Assembly (NCBI RefSeq): GCF_025698545.1
Contig: NC_068571.1
Span: forward strand, 33,761,733-33,825,732
Direction of reading: 5' to 3'
Length of the DNA stretch: 64,000 nt
From: Gossypium raimondii
Lineage: Eukaryota; Streptophyta; Magnoliopsida; Malvales; Malvaceae
The notes under the pieces were generated by a model. That model was not told where the DNA came from, ran no database searches, and saw only the letters and a program-made list of their open reading frames with translations. The position numbers and the translations under genes were made by a program. Shown in pieces: positions 36,562 to 48,003 of this stretch (its first letter is position 1; each line of letters starts with the position of its first letter).

Positions 36562-39027
36562 ATGGCAAGCGCGTGCTTTTCGACATCGCCCTCGTCTCTT
36601 CGATTCAGTTCTCTCCTCTTCTCTCCAAACTCAAGCACCAATGTCGATTCTAATAAGTTGTCTCTTCCTTTCCATCCCCTTCGTCCCAGGTATTTTCTTT
36701 TTTGTTCCATCTTTCTTTTACCCAAACTAGGAAATTGATGTAAACAACTTTAAGTTCAAAGTCTGTTTAATTCGACATTCTGGAACCTTGGAGGTAGTCT
36801 TTCCGTTCTTCCAGTTTCCTATCTTGAATAGAACCCGTGTTCTTTTTGTCTTAACGTTAGAGGGTCCAACATGGGTTTTCTTTTAGGGGGTCCAATTTTG
36901 AAAGTAAAATCTTTATTTTTATTCTCAGGAAATTGAAGAAGTTTCTCAGTAATCAAAAGAATGCGGTGAATTATCAGCCAAAAGCTGTTTACACAGGTGA
37001 GTTTTGGGCTCCTCCGACAACTTCTCGACAGGGAATTTGGTCAATAAGGTAAAAGTCTCGTATGGAACTACAACCCTTTTTTTCTTAATGGACAAATATG
37101 TGATAAAAGATCAAAAAATTTACTTTGTCACTATGCAGGGATGATTTGCAAGTCCCGGCATCACCTTACTTACCTGCCTATGCACAAGGGCAGGGGCCAC
37201 CTCCCATGGTGCAAGAGAGATTTCAAAGTGTTGTCAGCCAACTTTTTCAACATGTGAGGATTCGGCCTGGATGCGAATTTTGGCTTTAACAAATTTAGTT
37301 TTTTCTCCTTTCGTTTCAGCTTCTTATTTTGGTTGTTTGTTTCCATTCGTTAGAGAATAGTTCGCTGTGGTGGAGCCGTTGATGATGATATGGCAAACAT
37401 TATTGTAGCTCAGCTTCTCTATCTTGATGCCGTTGATCCTCAGAAGGTCTCTTTTGTTCTATGCTTATTGCTTACTCATTCTCACCCTTTTTCCCCTAAA
37501 AGAATTAGGAACCTTGAATGCCACCATGTATGTTATTTACTACTTGTGCATTTTAATCTTGTCAACAGGACATTGTCATGTATGTCAATTCCCCTGGAGG
37601 GTCAGTTACAGCTGGTAATGTATCTATCTAATAAGAATGATGTATTTATAATTGCTCTAGTTTGTTTTGAATAGCAAGCTAGGGATTGACTTGTCTAACT
37701 TGCGTGGTTTTGAATTTTTTATATTAGGTATGGCTATATTTGACACCATGAGGCATATCCGGCCCGATGTCTCAACTGTGTGTGTTGGACTTGCAGCTAG
37801 GTATAAGTTTTTTGATGTAACTGTTTCTGCTTACAGTGCTGTCATTATATTCTCAAATCTCAAATATGGAACATCAATAACAATAGTTTTGCAAGCTATG
37901 CCTGCTTTCTTTTTTAATCTCAGGGTCGAAACTCAAGTTATGATATTTGACTCATTCTGAAAGCTATTGTATCCTTGATGAGTATATTCTTAATATGTGT
38001 AATACATGTTTTCTTTTGGCTAAATGGGCTGTAATACTTCAATTTATTGGAGATAGAGGAGGTGTAGTGATAAGACTTGTTTTACTTCTTATGTTCCTCT
38101 CCTCAATGCCTGACCTTTGTATTTCAAAGCCGCAGTTAGTTTAATCTTTGCTTGTGTTAATTATATGAAAAATAAAGTTTCTTGGACAAGTAACATGATA
38201 TTGATTTATGGAAATCGTAGACTTTTTGTCTTTGACTTGCAATTCTAAAATAAGATGTTTATTGATGCTTCAGAGGTTAAAATTTTCTGTTTTCATGTGG
38301 ATGCAATTATTTTTTTTAGTAATGGATATATTTTTATTTTTCCATGAACAGCATGGGAGCCTTTCTGCTAAGTGGCGGAACCAAAGGTATACAATGCTTT
38401 TGATTTGTACCATTCATAGCTCTGATGTTTGTTGTTGTTTCCTCTGGTCTACTAAATGCTTGCACCCCTTTGTTTTCTTCAAAACTCTAGGAAAACGATA
38501 CAGTTTGCCCAATTCAAGGATAATGATACATCAACCCCTTGGTGGAGCTCAAGGTGGTCAAACTGATATTGATATTCAGGTATGGGTTTTTCTTGGTAAA
38601 CCTCATATGTTTTTTAAATTTTATGTTTTTGCCTTCCATGGTTCATAGCCCGTGTGATATATCGAATACATTCAATTGTATCTCGCATCTTGATGTTTAT
38701 GATACAAGACAACCAAGCGTTAGCAAACATGTCTTTTTACTAAGCTTGCTTAGCATGTAGTTTCATTTTTAGTTCAGATGTTAAACCATAATGATTGGAC
38801 CTGAATGATAATCTCAGGCAAATGAAATGCTGCATCATAAGGCAAACTTAAACGGGTATCTTGCTTACCATACCGGCCAAAGTTTGGAGAAGATTAACCA
38901 GGATACCGACCGTGATTTCTTCATGAGCGCAAAAGAAGCAAAAGAATATGGACTTATCGATGGTGTCATTATGAATCCTCTCAAAGCTCTTCAGCCACTA
39001 GCTGCTACTGCTGATAGTGATGAATAG
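36562..39027 (+). CDS. CLPP5: Plastid ATP-dependent Clp protease proteolytic subunit 5
   Basis: Nine coding exons: 36562-36689, 36929-37048, 37139-37253, 37354-37446, 37569-37614, 37728-37800, 38352-38386, 38491-38579 and 38818-39027. They give 909 nt (302 aa), all phases matching. The Ser-rich, basic N-terminus (about the first 90-100 residues) is a chloroplast transit peptide. The mature part is a full ClpP fold with triad Ser192 (LAASMGAFLL), His217 (MIHQPLGG) and Asp266 (DTDRDFF). The spacing, 25 and 49 residues, equals that of bacterial ClpP. The transit region and the stretch before the domain ([22 protein letters not shown]) fit ClpP5 rather than the other nuclear plastid ClpP proteins. 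It should join the stromal ClpPR core that degrades proteins with ClpC chaperones. The codon for the catalytic serine is split by the intron between exons 6 and 7. Confidence 0.95.
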
Positions 39028-39900
39028 GCCTCCTGCTGTTTACTGTTTGTTCCTTAGCTAACTTTGCCATCAATGACATGGCTGTCTACGTTTACTATTT
39101 TGAGATAATTGGAAATATGATTTTGCCTGCTTTGTGTCTCTTTGGGTGCCAATACTGAATGATGATATGAATTTTAATGTTAGATAACAATATTAAACCT
39201 TGAAAAGTAGGTGAAGTCTTTAGCGAATATGTATTTTGCTTTGATCAAATTGTGTGCTAAATTTCCGAAATCTTATGCTGCTATCATATTATATGCTTTT
39301 TATTCTCATATAATATTCACAAAAATGTCACATTATTTTAGTTAAATGGAGTTATGAATGAAATTTTAGAATTTAAAAAGTATAGAAAATAAAAATGATC
39401 AAATTAAATACTATTATTTGGATCAAGATTAAAAATTTAAGGGATATGGTCCTTGAACTTGGCAACTTCTTAGTCTTTGAATGTTTTTATTGGTCCGCTT
39501 TAGTCTTCGAACTTAATAAATTTTCACAAATTTGGTTACGATGACATGACTTTTTAAGTTAACTTGACATTATTTTTAAATATTTTTATTTTATTTTGTT
39601 GATATTTTTCATTTATGTTTTACGGTCATTTGTCTTTTCCAACAATGTTGTCTTTAAAATTTGCTTGAAAATGCAATGTATTTTACCGTTACATTCAATT
39701 GGTAAATATTTTGATTTTTCATTTATTTTAAAATGCAGTAAAAAAATCCACGTATGAAATAATATTTTTAGTATTTTTTAACCAATAATAATAATTGGCT
39801 ATATTTAGAGAAAGAAACGGAGATGTTGGATATATGGCCCATCCTAAACTGAGCCCACTATTTGACAAGCGTAAAATAGAGAATTTCCAAATAATGTTGT
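39028..39900. other. Spacer between CLPP5 and COX5C
   Basis: 3' end of CLPP5, then AT-rich spacer with fragments of MITE-like sequence around 39310-39550 (words such as GGTCCTTGAACTTGGCAA, similar to the ends of the 30457-31135 element). No gene recognised. Confidence 0.5.
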
Positions 39901-41009
39901 AGAAGATTATAGGTCGTTGAAGCTCCCAATCCTCTTCAATTTCGAATCCCCATCCAATTGGATCCTTTAGTCTTCATCGCAGCCTCGTTCAGGTAAACCC
40001 TAATTTCTCTCTTCCGTTATTCCTTTCGTTTTCCTCTTGACGACTTTCCTCCACTTGTAACCCTCTCCATCTTATCCCTATACTGGGAAATGATTTTTTT
40101 TATTTGTTATTGAAGATCTTGAGATCCGTTTGAGGGATCTAACAGCTTCGAACTTCATTAAATTAATATCTGTTTTTCGTTTTACGATTATTTCATTTAT
40201 GCTTTGAAATTGTGGGTGAATTATTTTTTCGAACACCCAACTGAGATTCGAAATCGCATTAGAAAGGGGATTGGCTGTGGTTGTTTGGAAAACTAAGAGA
40301 GGAAAATCTCGGGCTACACGTCTTTGATTTGAGTGCTTAGACCCAAGAGATATTATGTGATTTACACAGCATAAAACTGCTGTTGAATTTAAGTAACAAG
40401 TAAAACGTAGTAATTGGAGGCGTTGAATTGTACTATCGTTAAATAGGGAAGACACTATAGTCAGGTTTCAATGCCTTGATTGTCATCAAGCAATAATCTG
40501 AGTTGGTCTAGTCCTAGATTTTAGCTTGTAATCGCTATGGAACTAACATGGAAGTTATTTAACGAAATATGCAAGTGCAAACTATGTTGGTCCCAAAGCA
40601 AATAGATGAAATAAGCAATGTGTATAAGATTATAGATACCATCTTGGGTGAAAAGGAACAATATTTGAGAACAAATCTGCATATGCCATTCATCTTCCCT
40701 CCACTTGGTTGGAGCAATATAGTTTGAAACCATTGCTTGTAAAGCCATATGTTCTGTTATAAATTAAAATTGGATAGGTCCCTCTATGTGTTGATTTAGT
40801 GTTTGGTTAATTGCCAGTTATGTTACCTAAATTTTTGTTAATTGCATTATGTTATCACTATTAAGTTTATGAACATTTGTTACCTCTGCTGGTTGCATTT
40901 CTGGTTTTTCATATAAAATTGAGTTGTTCGTTCCCATACTTTGTACTGTTGGAAACTGAAAATGTTTGTTCTTGCTTCTTGGTTTACTAGATACAACTAG
41001 AGAAGTGAA
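39901..41009 (+). promoter_or_regulatory. 5' leader and about 1-kb leader intron of COX5C
   Basis: A first non-coding exon appears to end at 39992 (GTTCAG|GTAAAC). The intron then runs to an acceptor at 40989-40990 (TTTACTAG|ATACAA) or 40999-41000, just before the ATG. Plant COX5C genes are known to carry a leader intron that boosts expression, and this layout agrees. The transcription start is not placed. Confidence 0.65.
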
Positions 41010-41201
41010 ATGGCCGGATCTAGGATTGCTCATGCCACCTTGAAAGGACCGAGTGTCGTTAAGGAGATAGTTATCGGGATAACACTCGGTCTTTGCGCTG
41101 GTGGGCTTTGGAAGATGCATCACTGGAATGAGCAGAGGAAAGTGAGAGCATTCTATGACATGCTTGAGAAAGATGAAATCAGTGTTGTGGCAGAAGAATA
41201 A
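41010..41201 (+). CDS. COX5C: Cytochrome c oxidase subunit 5C (mitochondrial complex IV)
   Basis: An uninterrupted 63-codon frame encodes a small protein of the usual COX5C length. It begins MAGSRIAHATLKGPSVVKEI and has one hydrophobic helix at about residues 19-35 (IVIGITLGLCAGGLWK). A charged matrix or intermembrane tail follows (HHWNEQRKVRAFYDMLEKDE). The sequence is characteristic of the plant subunit Vc, a nuclear-encoded accessory subunit of inner-membrane complex IV. It has no cleavable presequence, as is usual for this subunit. The coding part has no intron; the intron lies in the leader. The neighbouring CP12 gene is in the same orientation but separate. Confidence 0.95.
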   Translation: MAGSRIAHATLKGPSVVKEIVIGITLGLCAGGLWKMHHWNEQRKVRAFYDMLEKDEISVVAEE

Positions 41202-42647
41202 ATGTTTTTATGTTTTGTGAATTTGTGGGCAGCTCTGGCTGTATTTTGATCTTTGCGATCCCTGCTTTTGGCTCTTGTATGCAAGATGAGCAAACTCGGT
41301 TTTGGTTTTTTTTTTTTTCCTTTAGGAATAAAATTGTTGTATTGAGGTCTTGATGATCACATATTTGCTTAACAAATCCAATCAGTTTCTTGATGTTGTG
41401 AGCTGTGACCCCTGGGCCGCCATATTTTTGGTTTCTGTTTAAGTATTTCTTTTAATAATAATATAAAATGTAATTAAAGTTATAATTTAGGGATAAATTT
41501 TAAAACTATTTGTCAATTTTTATTTGAGGGAAGCTAATTTTGATTTTAATTTAATTTTCATAAATCATTAACATTTTTACTATCATTTTAAGTTTACTTT
41601 TTATATTTAGTAATATTTTATAATTTTGTTTACTTATAATCAAGGTTTTTAGAATAAGATAGATGGTTGAATTGGTTTGATCATTGATTTGATTAGTTTG
41701 GAATCTTCAATTAAATAAATCATTAAAAATTTATTAAAGTAAAAATATCAGTTCAATTGTCGGTTCATTCGATTTTTAGCTATGTTCAATTGGCCCGTAC
41801 CAATTTGTGGCTCAACTAGTCTAAAGGTTTTTTGGGGACCAATATCCTAGTTGGTTCGTGGTCTGATTGGCTAGTCTAGTTCAGTTTAGATAACCATGCT
41901 TATAATTGCATATTTATTTTTTGGTTTTTTGATTGAATTGGTGCATATTTATTTTATTAAAAGTATTTGATTGAATTGTTATCACGGGTTAATTATTCTA
42001 CTAAAATTTTATGCTTATAAACCTTTTTTTTTACAAGTTAGCCCTTAAACTTAACAATTATTTTTAGATTGGAGAATGATTTTTTTTTGTCTAAGTTAAT
42101 TCTTAATATTTCCTTGAAAACCTTAAAGTTTAGGTCTGAGAACAATTCTTGAGTTTAGATCTCAATATAGGAACAATTATCAAGTTTAGAGACTAACTTG
42201 AACAAAAAAAATTTAAACCCTAATATGAAAACAACCGCCTAATTCATGCCGAACTATTACTAAATTTAGAGACTAGTTTAGACAAAAAAAATTTAGGCTT
42301 TAATATGAGAATTATTATCGAGTTGTAGCCCAAATAATGATTTCTCATTTTAATTTGTTTTAAATTAAATAATTTACTCTTACAACGTTAAAGTAAAACT
42401 CAAAATGGGTGAGCAATAAAGTTGTGAGATTAAATTTCTTTCTGGGTAATGGATAATAATTGTAATTAAATATCTCCAATTTCAAGCAACGTGTAAATAC
42501 GTTATTGGTTCCAAGGTGATAAGAAATTTGTGGACCATTGCAGTTCCCAATTAAAGATCTTCTTCCTGTTATCGTTTTATTTCCGAAAAGCATCGCATTG
42601 CACACCCTTTCACTCTTCACATCACAGACGAAACAAGAACAACTACA
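41202..42647. other. Spacer between COX5C and CP12, with the CP12 promoter at its right end
   Basis: 3' region of COX5C, then AT-rich spacer with a dispersed-repeat fragment at 41650-41890 (words like GGTTGAATTGGTTTGATC) related to sequences at 30716-30990. From 42430 on, sequence belongs to the CP12 promoter and leader. Confidence 0.5.
42485..42525 (+). promoter_or_regulatory. Possible light-response motifs upstream of CP12
   Basis: An ACGT-core word (CAACGTGT) and a GATAAG I-box (42518-42523) lie about 125-160 bp before the ATG, with ATTGG between them. Such motifs are common in promoters of photosynthesis genes. They are short and could be chance. Confidence 0.3.
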
Positions 42648-43028
42648 ATGGCGACCCTGTTCACTCTTAACTTCGTTACCCCAAGAGCCACCGCCAGCCT
42701 ACGAGACTCCACCAAGGGTAGCCCCATCAAGGTCCCATACCTTAACCAGCCATGGAAAAGGGTATTGTCCCCGTTGGAATCCAGGCGGATGCAGGTGAGA
42801 GCTGCACCTGATAGCTTATCGGAGAAGGTGGAGCAGAGCATCAAGGAAGCACAAGAGGCGTGCTCGGATGACCCGGCTAGCGGAGAGTGCGTGGCGGCTT
42901 GGGACGAGGTGGAAGAACTGAGTGCAGCAGCCAGCCACGCCAGGGATAGGCTGAAAGATAACGATCCTCTCGAGAATTACTGCAAAGACAACCCCGAGAC
43001 TGATGAATGCAAAACTTATGATAATTGA
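42648..43028 (+). CDS. CP12: CP12, chloroplast regulator of GAPDH and phosphoribulokinase
   Basis: Single-exon 126-codon frame. Residues 1 to about 50 are a Ser/Thr/Arg-rich chloroplast transit peptide; the mature part begins near VRAAPDSLSEKVEQ. Both redox-active cysteine pairs are present: Cys72/Cys81 (ACSDDPASGEC) and Cys112/Cys121 (YCKDNPETDEC). The AWDEVEELSAAASHAR helix binds phosphoribulokinase and the C-terminal ...ECKTYDN tail enters GAPDH. In the dark the oxidised protein ties glyceraldehyde-3-phosphate dehydrogenase and phosphoribulokinase into an inactive complex; thioredoxin reduction in light releases them. Length and motifs fit canonical CP12-1/CP12-2 rather than the divergent CP12-3. 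Confidence 0.96.
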   Translation: MATLFTLNFVTPRATASLRDSTKGSPIKVPYLNQPWKRVLSPLESRRMQVRAAPDSLSEKVEQSIKEAQEACSDDPASGECVAAWDEVEELSAAASHARDRLKDNDPLENYCKDNPETDECKTYDN

Positions 43029-43461
43029 AACTATGGGGTTTTTTTTTTTTTTTTTTAGTTTATGAAGATCCTTCTGTTTTAGATGATGAATATGGGTGTA
43101 AGACTAGTCTTATGTGAAACTGAAGATAATTTGAAAGTGTATTCTTTTTATTGGATTACATGAACTTTTGTGGTGTTTGCAGATGCAATCTTAACATAGC
43201 TATATTTAAATATTTGTAGTTAAGGTGATTAAATATGTAACAGTATGCAAGATGAGAAAAAGGAAGGGTTATTAGCTAAGATCGCATCTCAAGCATCACC
43301 AAAACGATGCCAATTCATGAAACAGTTTTCTTTTTCCTGTTACAAAACTTGATCCAGGGATCGTGATATCCCCAAACAAAACAATAGCATCAAGACGTTC
43401 AGCGGCAGCCAGCAGGTGCTGCAGCAAGCTTCGGTTTCGACATTGGCAGCCAACGGCGTTA
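43029..43461. other. 3' region of CP12 and short spacer
   Basis: Contains a T-run shortly after the stop codon and untranslated sequence. No further gene. Confidence 0.5.
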
Positions 43462-43930
43462 TCACTAAATTATTACACATTTTGCATTTGCGTCCCTCAA
43501 ATTTAAAAGGTTACAAAATGATCACTAGACTACTAAAAAAGTTTCATTTAAGTCACTAAATTGTTAAAATCTTTATTGTATAACCTTCTTTATTCGCACT
43601 CACATTCTCCTTCTCTTCTACAATTCAAATTTTTTTTTATGAAACAACTTCGAATGTCAAAAATTTACGAATTAAAATTTAAACAATTTTCTTTTTTAAT
43701 GTTTGACATTGATCATCAAATCGACTTGAATTTAAAGTATGTTTTACTTGTCAATAAGTATTGATCCATTGTATTGATAGTTGAATTATTGCTTAGAGCT
43801 AAGTCGTTAGAATTTTAAAAGAAAAATCAATAGCCAAGTGACTTAAATAAAGACTTTTAAATAGTTTAGTGACTGTTTTGTAACTTTTAAAATTGAAAGA
43901 TCAAAACGTAAACTTACTAATAGTTTATAT
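43462..43930. mobile_element. MITE with degenerate terminal inverted repeats
   Basis: The left part (CAAATTTAAAAGGTTACAAAATGATCACTAGACTACT) is mirrored in the right part (TAGTTTAGTGACTGTTTTGTAACTTTTAAAATTGAAAG), over about 110 bp at each end. The theme (TTTAAGTCACT, GTGACT) resembles the foldback families at 2959 and 28982. Boundaries are approximate. Confidence 0.55.
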
Positions 43931-46900
43931 CTCTACTATATCAATTAAAAATATAATCATTATTGATATATAAACTTTTTTATATAAAATAAAATTGTTA
44001 GATATATTTTTAGAAAAGTCAAGAAAAAAAACAATTTGTTAGAATTTCCGTTTTTTGTCAAGTACTATATGTTGATAAAAGGTACAATAAGGGGGTAGGA
44101 CGAGGAACAAGTGCCACAGGTTGCAGATCAAAGCCCGAGATGAATGCGCACAAAGCTTCTTATGAAGATTAATTGATTAATGGGGTGCATTTAATCCACT
44201 TGAATTGTCCAATTTGTGGAACATATGGAGAAACTCATTTACTTGAAGCCTTAATGGCCTAGTAAAATATTTCAGTAAAACTAGAGTTACTAGGGTAATT
44301 ATTGTAAATTCTAAAAGATAAGAATGTATAGAGTTTAAATCTCTTAAGACTCTCATCTTGTAGATAGACACTAATATTAATTGTTGATGTAATTCAATCT
44401 GTACCGTTGGATTTGGAGAGTTCAACTAAACTCAATTGTAGATGGACTTGGTGTGCATTGCTTTATTGTGGATTTTCAGTTCTTTCGAGCTCATTTGTCT
44501 TTTGAGTTTGCTTCCACTATATTTTAACACCTTAGAGAATTTTATTGAGAACTCTCATCTTTCGAGACTTAAGCTGACTTAGACAGATTTGATGCTAAGA
44601 AATCGCATAAAGCCACAAGGTTTGATAGACTTAAGTTTTAGCCCCGTGACACAATGAAGAGATTAAGGTAGTGTAACAGAAGTCAATTCACTTAAAGAGG
44701 TCGAGAGTCAGAACAAGGACAAGAGAATAGGTCGATCAAGAAAACAATTGCTCGTAATAACTTCAGAATATTAAAAATTAATGTTGAACGTATATCATGA
44801 GACTTTATCACTATCAAGTTATCTAAATGTACTGTTTATTATAATACATTTTCCTTTGTTTTTTTATATATTTAATAAAGTTGAATTTCTCATTTTAAAG
44901 TCAGAGAAAGAAAGAAAGCACATAAAGATTCTTAGCCAAATCATTTTCTTATCTTATGGGATTAATATTATATTTATTCCAACTTCAACGCGGCGCGTGG
45001 ACGACTGGCAACAGTGTCATCCAAATTAAGATGCATGATGATGAAAAGAAGGTTCTACAGCAAACCGTAAAATCTATCTATTTATCGGGTAATAAATATA
45101 TAAAAGTTAATTGATTATTTAATTATATTAATAGATTTTTTATTGTAAATGGACTATAAATTTTATTCATTTATTATATAAAATAAAATATTTTTTATAA
45201 AATACTAGAAATTTTATTGTATGTTTGGGACGTAAAAGTATGTTTAAATAATAAAAATGGTTTGGAACTAATTAATAATAATACATTAAATATGTACAAT
45301 ATTAAAATAAAAAATAGATTAAAATTTAAATAAAATAAAATTTAAATACAAATACATTATATTAAGAATACTAAATGAATACAATTATTTATTATAGTTT
45401 TATCATCAAACCTAAATTGATGTCGAGTTCATTTGTGACGCTAACTCATTCAACAACATTATTAACATACACAAATATACTCATTGAAGTTTCGTATAAA
45501 AATAAAAAAATGTTTCGATTTAAATAGTAAATGAAAAAACTTTACATATATGGTGTCCTTGGTTCTAATCTCATTGTGGACAAAGTTTTATTGATTTATA
45601 AAAATATAAAAAAGGTAAAGACATCCACATAATCATATAATATATAAGTTGGCCCCTCAAATTTACCATTTGCTCCCTAAACTTGTATTCGGTCAATCAG
45701 GTTTGTTTCTCCACACTAACCCCATTAGTTTGTGCAGATATAAAATTTCTAATCAATCTGGTGATGCCAAATGTATCAGGATGCTACATGGCAAGCATAA
45801 TTTGTATATTCATATTTGTCATGTGACAATCACCATCGAATTAACTAGCAATGTCACATTAGCACAATTAACAGTGTTAGTGTAAAGATATCAATAACGG
45901 ATAAGTTTAGGGGTCAGAGTATATAGTAAGATAATTTTTTGATAATTTCTTAACTGAATTGAATTAAGACTCAATCCGATCCAATAAAAGAATGTTGTTA
46001 TAGATACAGAGGTTATATGAGTATTAATTAAGGTTTGCCTTACGTTGTTTTTGCCTACGCAACAGCTATTATTATGTTTACCTAACGTGTTTATGTCGAA
46101 ATTGAGAAAATCGTATAAATAATGGAGGGTGGATCAATCAAACGTGATTAATATGCCAATTCCTCTCACCCATTTTTGATTGAATCAGTCAACAAAATAC
46201 AAAAGCCTTCTAGAAGTCGGTAGGAAACAGCAGTGGATCCATCATCTCTATCAACAAAACAATATTTCCAGCATTCACACAATTGAAGGAAGAAACTCAT
46301 ATCGTTTCAAATTTATCAACATTTAATATATTTAAATATAAAAATATTAATTAATTATATATAATAATCATCAATTTAAACAACTAAATTATTCAATCTA
46401 CAATAATATCAAGTTCATGAAACTTTTAAAAATTATTTTTAATTAATTTTTTGCTATATAAATTCTTTAATCATTAATTATTTATTAATTTATCTACTTT
46501 AAATTTTAAAATTTACTTTCCCTTAATTAGACTTCAAATTTTAAAGGTAATATAATATGAAAAATTGAAGTTAGTAACAAACATAAATTTATATATTTTT
46601 AACAGTCAATACAATCGAACAAACCAATACAACTGATAGAAATCGGAATTTTCATTTACCCAGTAAAGAGAAATGACTGTTTCAATTTATTATCGAAACG
46701 GTGCGTACGGGACGATGCAACCAAAACCTGCTACATTCGACAATTGAATATTCAATAACCCTTATCGACACTGAAGAATCATAGCAGCTTTTCAGCTAAA
46801 CACAATGTTTATGATTCCAAAATCGACACATAAATCACAAAGAAATTGACAATAAAAGTGCAAGCATTGAAATCCAAAACTAACATTCCATAGTAGAAAT

Positions 46901-47081
46901 CCACGAGTACAGAAAACGGAAACACACCAAAGGGTTTCTACAAAACCAAAAATCCCAATTCAGCAGACTCCACATAACATTACGACACCCTTACATAAAT
47001 CTAATTAACAGCACAAACTGACTCCAACAGAAGGACGGACTCACATTAGCTCCAACAAGGAAGACAGCTTTAATTATTCCA
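43931..47081. other. AT-rich spacer between CP12 and the bZIP gene
   Basis: No gene recognised. Sequence at about 44037-44780 has a more complex composition and may be an old retroelement fragment, but no termini or frames support that. At 45640-45910 a repeat-like block reads GGCCCCTCAAATTTACCATT and later TAAGTTTAGGGGTCAGAG, possibly opposite ends of a small MITE. The last 350 bp is the 3' untranslated region of the minus-strand bZIP gene. Confidence 0.45.
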
Positions 47082-47495
47082 TCAACACTCAAACATATCG
47101 GCCAAAGCCATAATTGGTTGTACTGGACAAGGGATCTGCCACGGTTTCATCAGAGGATCTGGAATCTCCGGTATATCAACGGCATACCCACTGACTTCTT
47201 CAACAATGTGCAACACCGAGTTCAGGGACCGCAATCGCTCGGTCAATTCCATTGCCTGAGCTCTCAACACGTTGTTGGCACATTCCATCTCGGCGTAGCG
47301 CTGAGTTGCGACGTTGATCTTTTCGGAGAGCTGGCTGTTATCTTTCTGCAATGCGCTCACTTCATTAACCAAATCCTCGAGCTGCTTCTGCTTCCTAATA
47401 CGCGACCGCCTCGCGGATTCACGGTTCGACAGCATTCTCTTCCTTTTCCTCTCGTCGGAATCAGAAGAACTCGCTGGCCTTTGCACAGCAGCCAT
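47082..47495 (-). CDS. BZIP53: Group S1 bZIP transcription factor, bZIP53-like
   Basis: Intronless 137-codon gene, as expected for group S1. The basic region (about 16-38) contains the invariant N-x7-R as NRESARRSR (Asn24, Arg32). A heptad leucine zipper follows from about Leu42 through residue 95. The C-terminal part ([26 protein letters not shown]...ADMFEC) matches bZIP53 rather than bZIP11, bZIP2 or bZIP44, whose tails differ. Group S1 proteins bind ACGT/ACTCAT elements as heterodimers with group C bZIPs. They reprogram amino-acid and carbon metabolism under low energy and drive seed-maturation genes. The leader carries the sucrose-control uORF described separately, so translation should fall when sucrose is high. 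The frame on the opposite strand (47118-47555) is a shadow of this gene. Confidence 0.95.
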   Translation of the reverse strand: MAAVQRPASSSDSDERKRKRMLSNRESARRSRIRKQKQLEDLVNEVSALQKDNSQLSEKINVATQRYAEMECANNVLRAQAMELTERLRSLNSVLHIVEEVSGYAVDIPEIPDPLMKPWQIPCPVQPIMALADMFEC

Positions 47496-47633
47496 AGGAG
47501 AAAAGTTTTTTTTTTTTATCCGGGAAGAGTATTTAAATTGGAATTAACAAATTGAATGACAACTAGAGATTTGAAGTTTTCAATAGTCGGGTTAGATCAA
47601 AATAAGAAGATTGATGAACAAAGAGGTGCTAAT

Positions 47634-47717
47634 TCATGAGAAAACGTAGAACCAGTAAAGGAAGACGACCGAGAACGAGTGAAGAATACGGATTCGACGC
47701 ATGAGGATAGAGTTCAT
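47634..47717 (-). CDS. Sucrose-control uORF (SC peptide) of the bZIP mRNA
   Basis: A 27-codon frame in the bZIP leader, ending 138 nt before the main ATG. Its C-terminal half reads HSFSVVFLYWFYVFS, the conserved tail of the SC peptide of group S1 bZIP leaders. In Arabidopsis this peptide stalls ribosomes when sucrose is high and represses the downstream bZIP. The N-terminal part is short, starting MNSILMRRIRIL, and a second in-frame Met is at position 6. The start overlaps the stop of a preceding 6-codon uORF in an ATGA. The exact initiation codon is inferred. Confidence 0.93.
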   Translation of the reverse strand: MNSILMRRIRILHSFSVVFLYWFYVFS

Positions 47718-47734
47718 AGAAAATCTAAAATCAT
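47714..47734 (-). promoter_or_regulatory. Six-codon uORF (MILDFL) overlapping the SC-uORF start
   Basis: ATGATTTTAGATTTTCTATGA on the minus strand, written here split as MILDFL plus stop. Its TGA shares ATGA with the ATG of the SC-uORF (47714-47717). Its own ATG shares ATGA with the stop of the uORF before it (47731-47734). A ribosome finishing it would be positioned directly at the SC-uORF start. Confidence 0.7.
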
Positions 47735-47772
47735 TGAAACGGTTTTACGAACTGCAGATCGGACATGCACAT
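47731..47772 (-). promoter_or_regulatory. Thirteen-codon uORF at the head of the uORF chain
   Basis: Starts at the ATG at 47772 (minus strand), with a second in-frame ATG two codons later. It encodes MCMSDLQFVKPFQ and ends in a TGA overlapping the next ATG. It lies inside the predicted transcript, about 200 nt after the likely cap site. The peptide resembles nothing I know, so its arrangement matters more than its sequence. Confidence 0.6.
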
Positions 47773-48003
47773 AAACAGCCGAGCAGTAACAAAGAACCAA
47801 AAGAAACCCTAGATCTAAACCAGATCTAAACGAAGAATTTTTTAATAAAAAAACGGAGACAAGCAAGCAAGGAAGGAAGGAAGAAGAAAACTGAGAATAC
47901 TTAGCTGGATGGAAAAGGGGACGCGAAGAGAGAGCGAGAGTAGAAGACACGCACGCGACCAAAAGCGAAACGAAAGAAGGTCTAAAAGGGAGGTGGGAAA
48001 GGG

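Noticed and set aside
36371-36730. 119-codon frame overlapping the start of CLPP5
   Set aside because: It is out of frame with the CLPP5 transit peptide, crosses the first splice donor and has no recognisable domain.
47118-47555. 145-codon frame on the plus strand over the bZIP gene
   Set aside because: It is the antisense shadow of the bZIP coding sequence and resembles no family; the minus-strand frame has full bZIP motifs.
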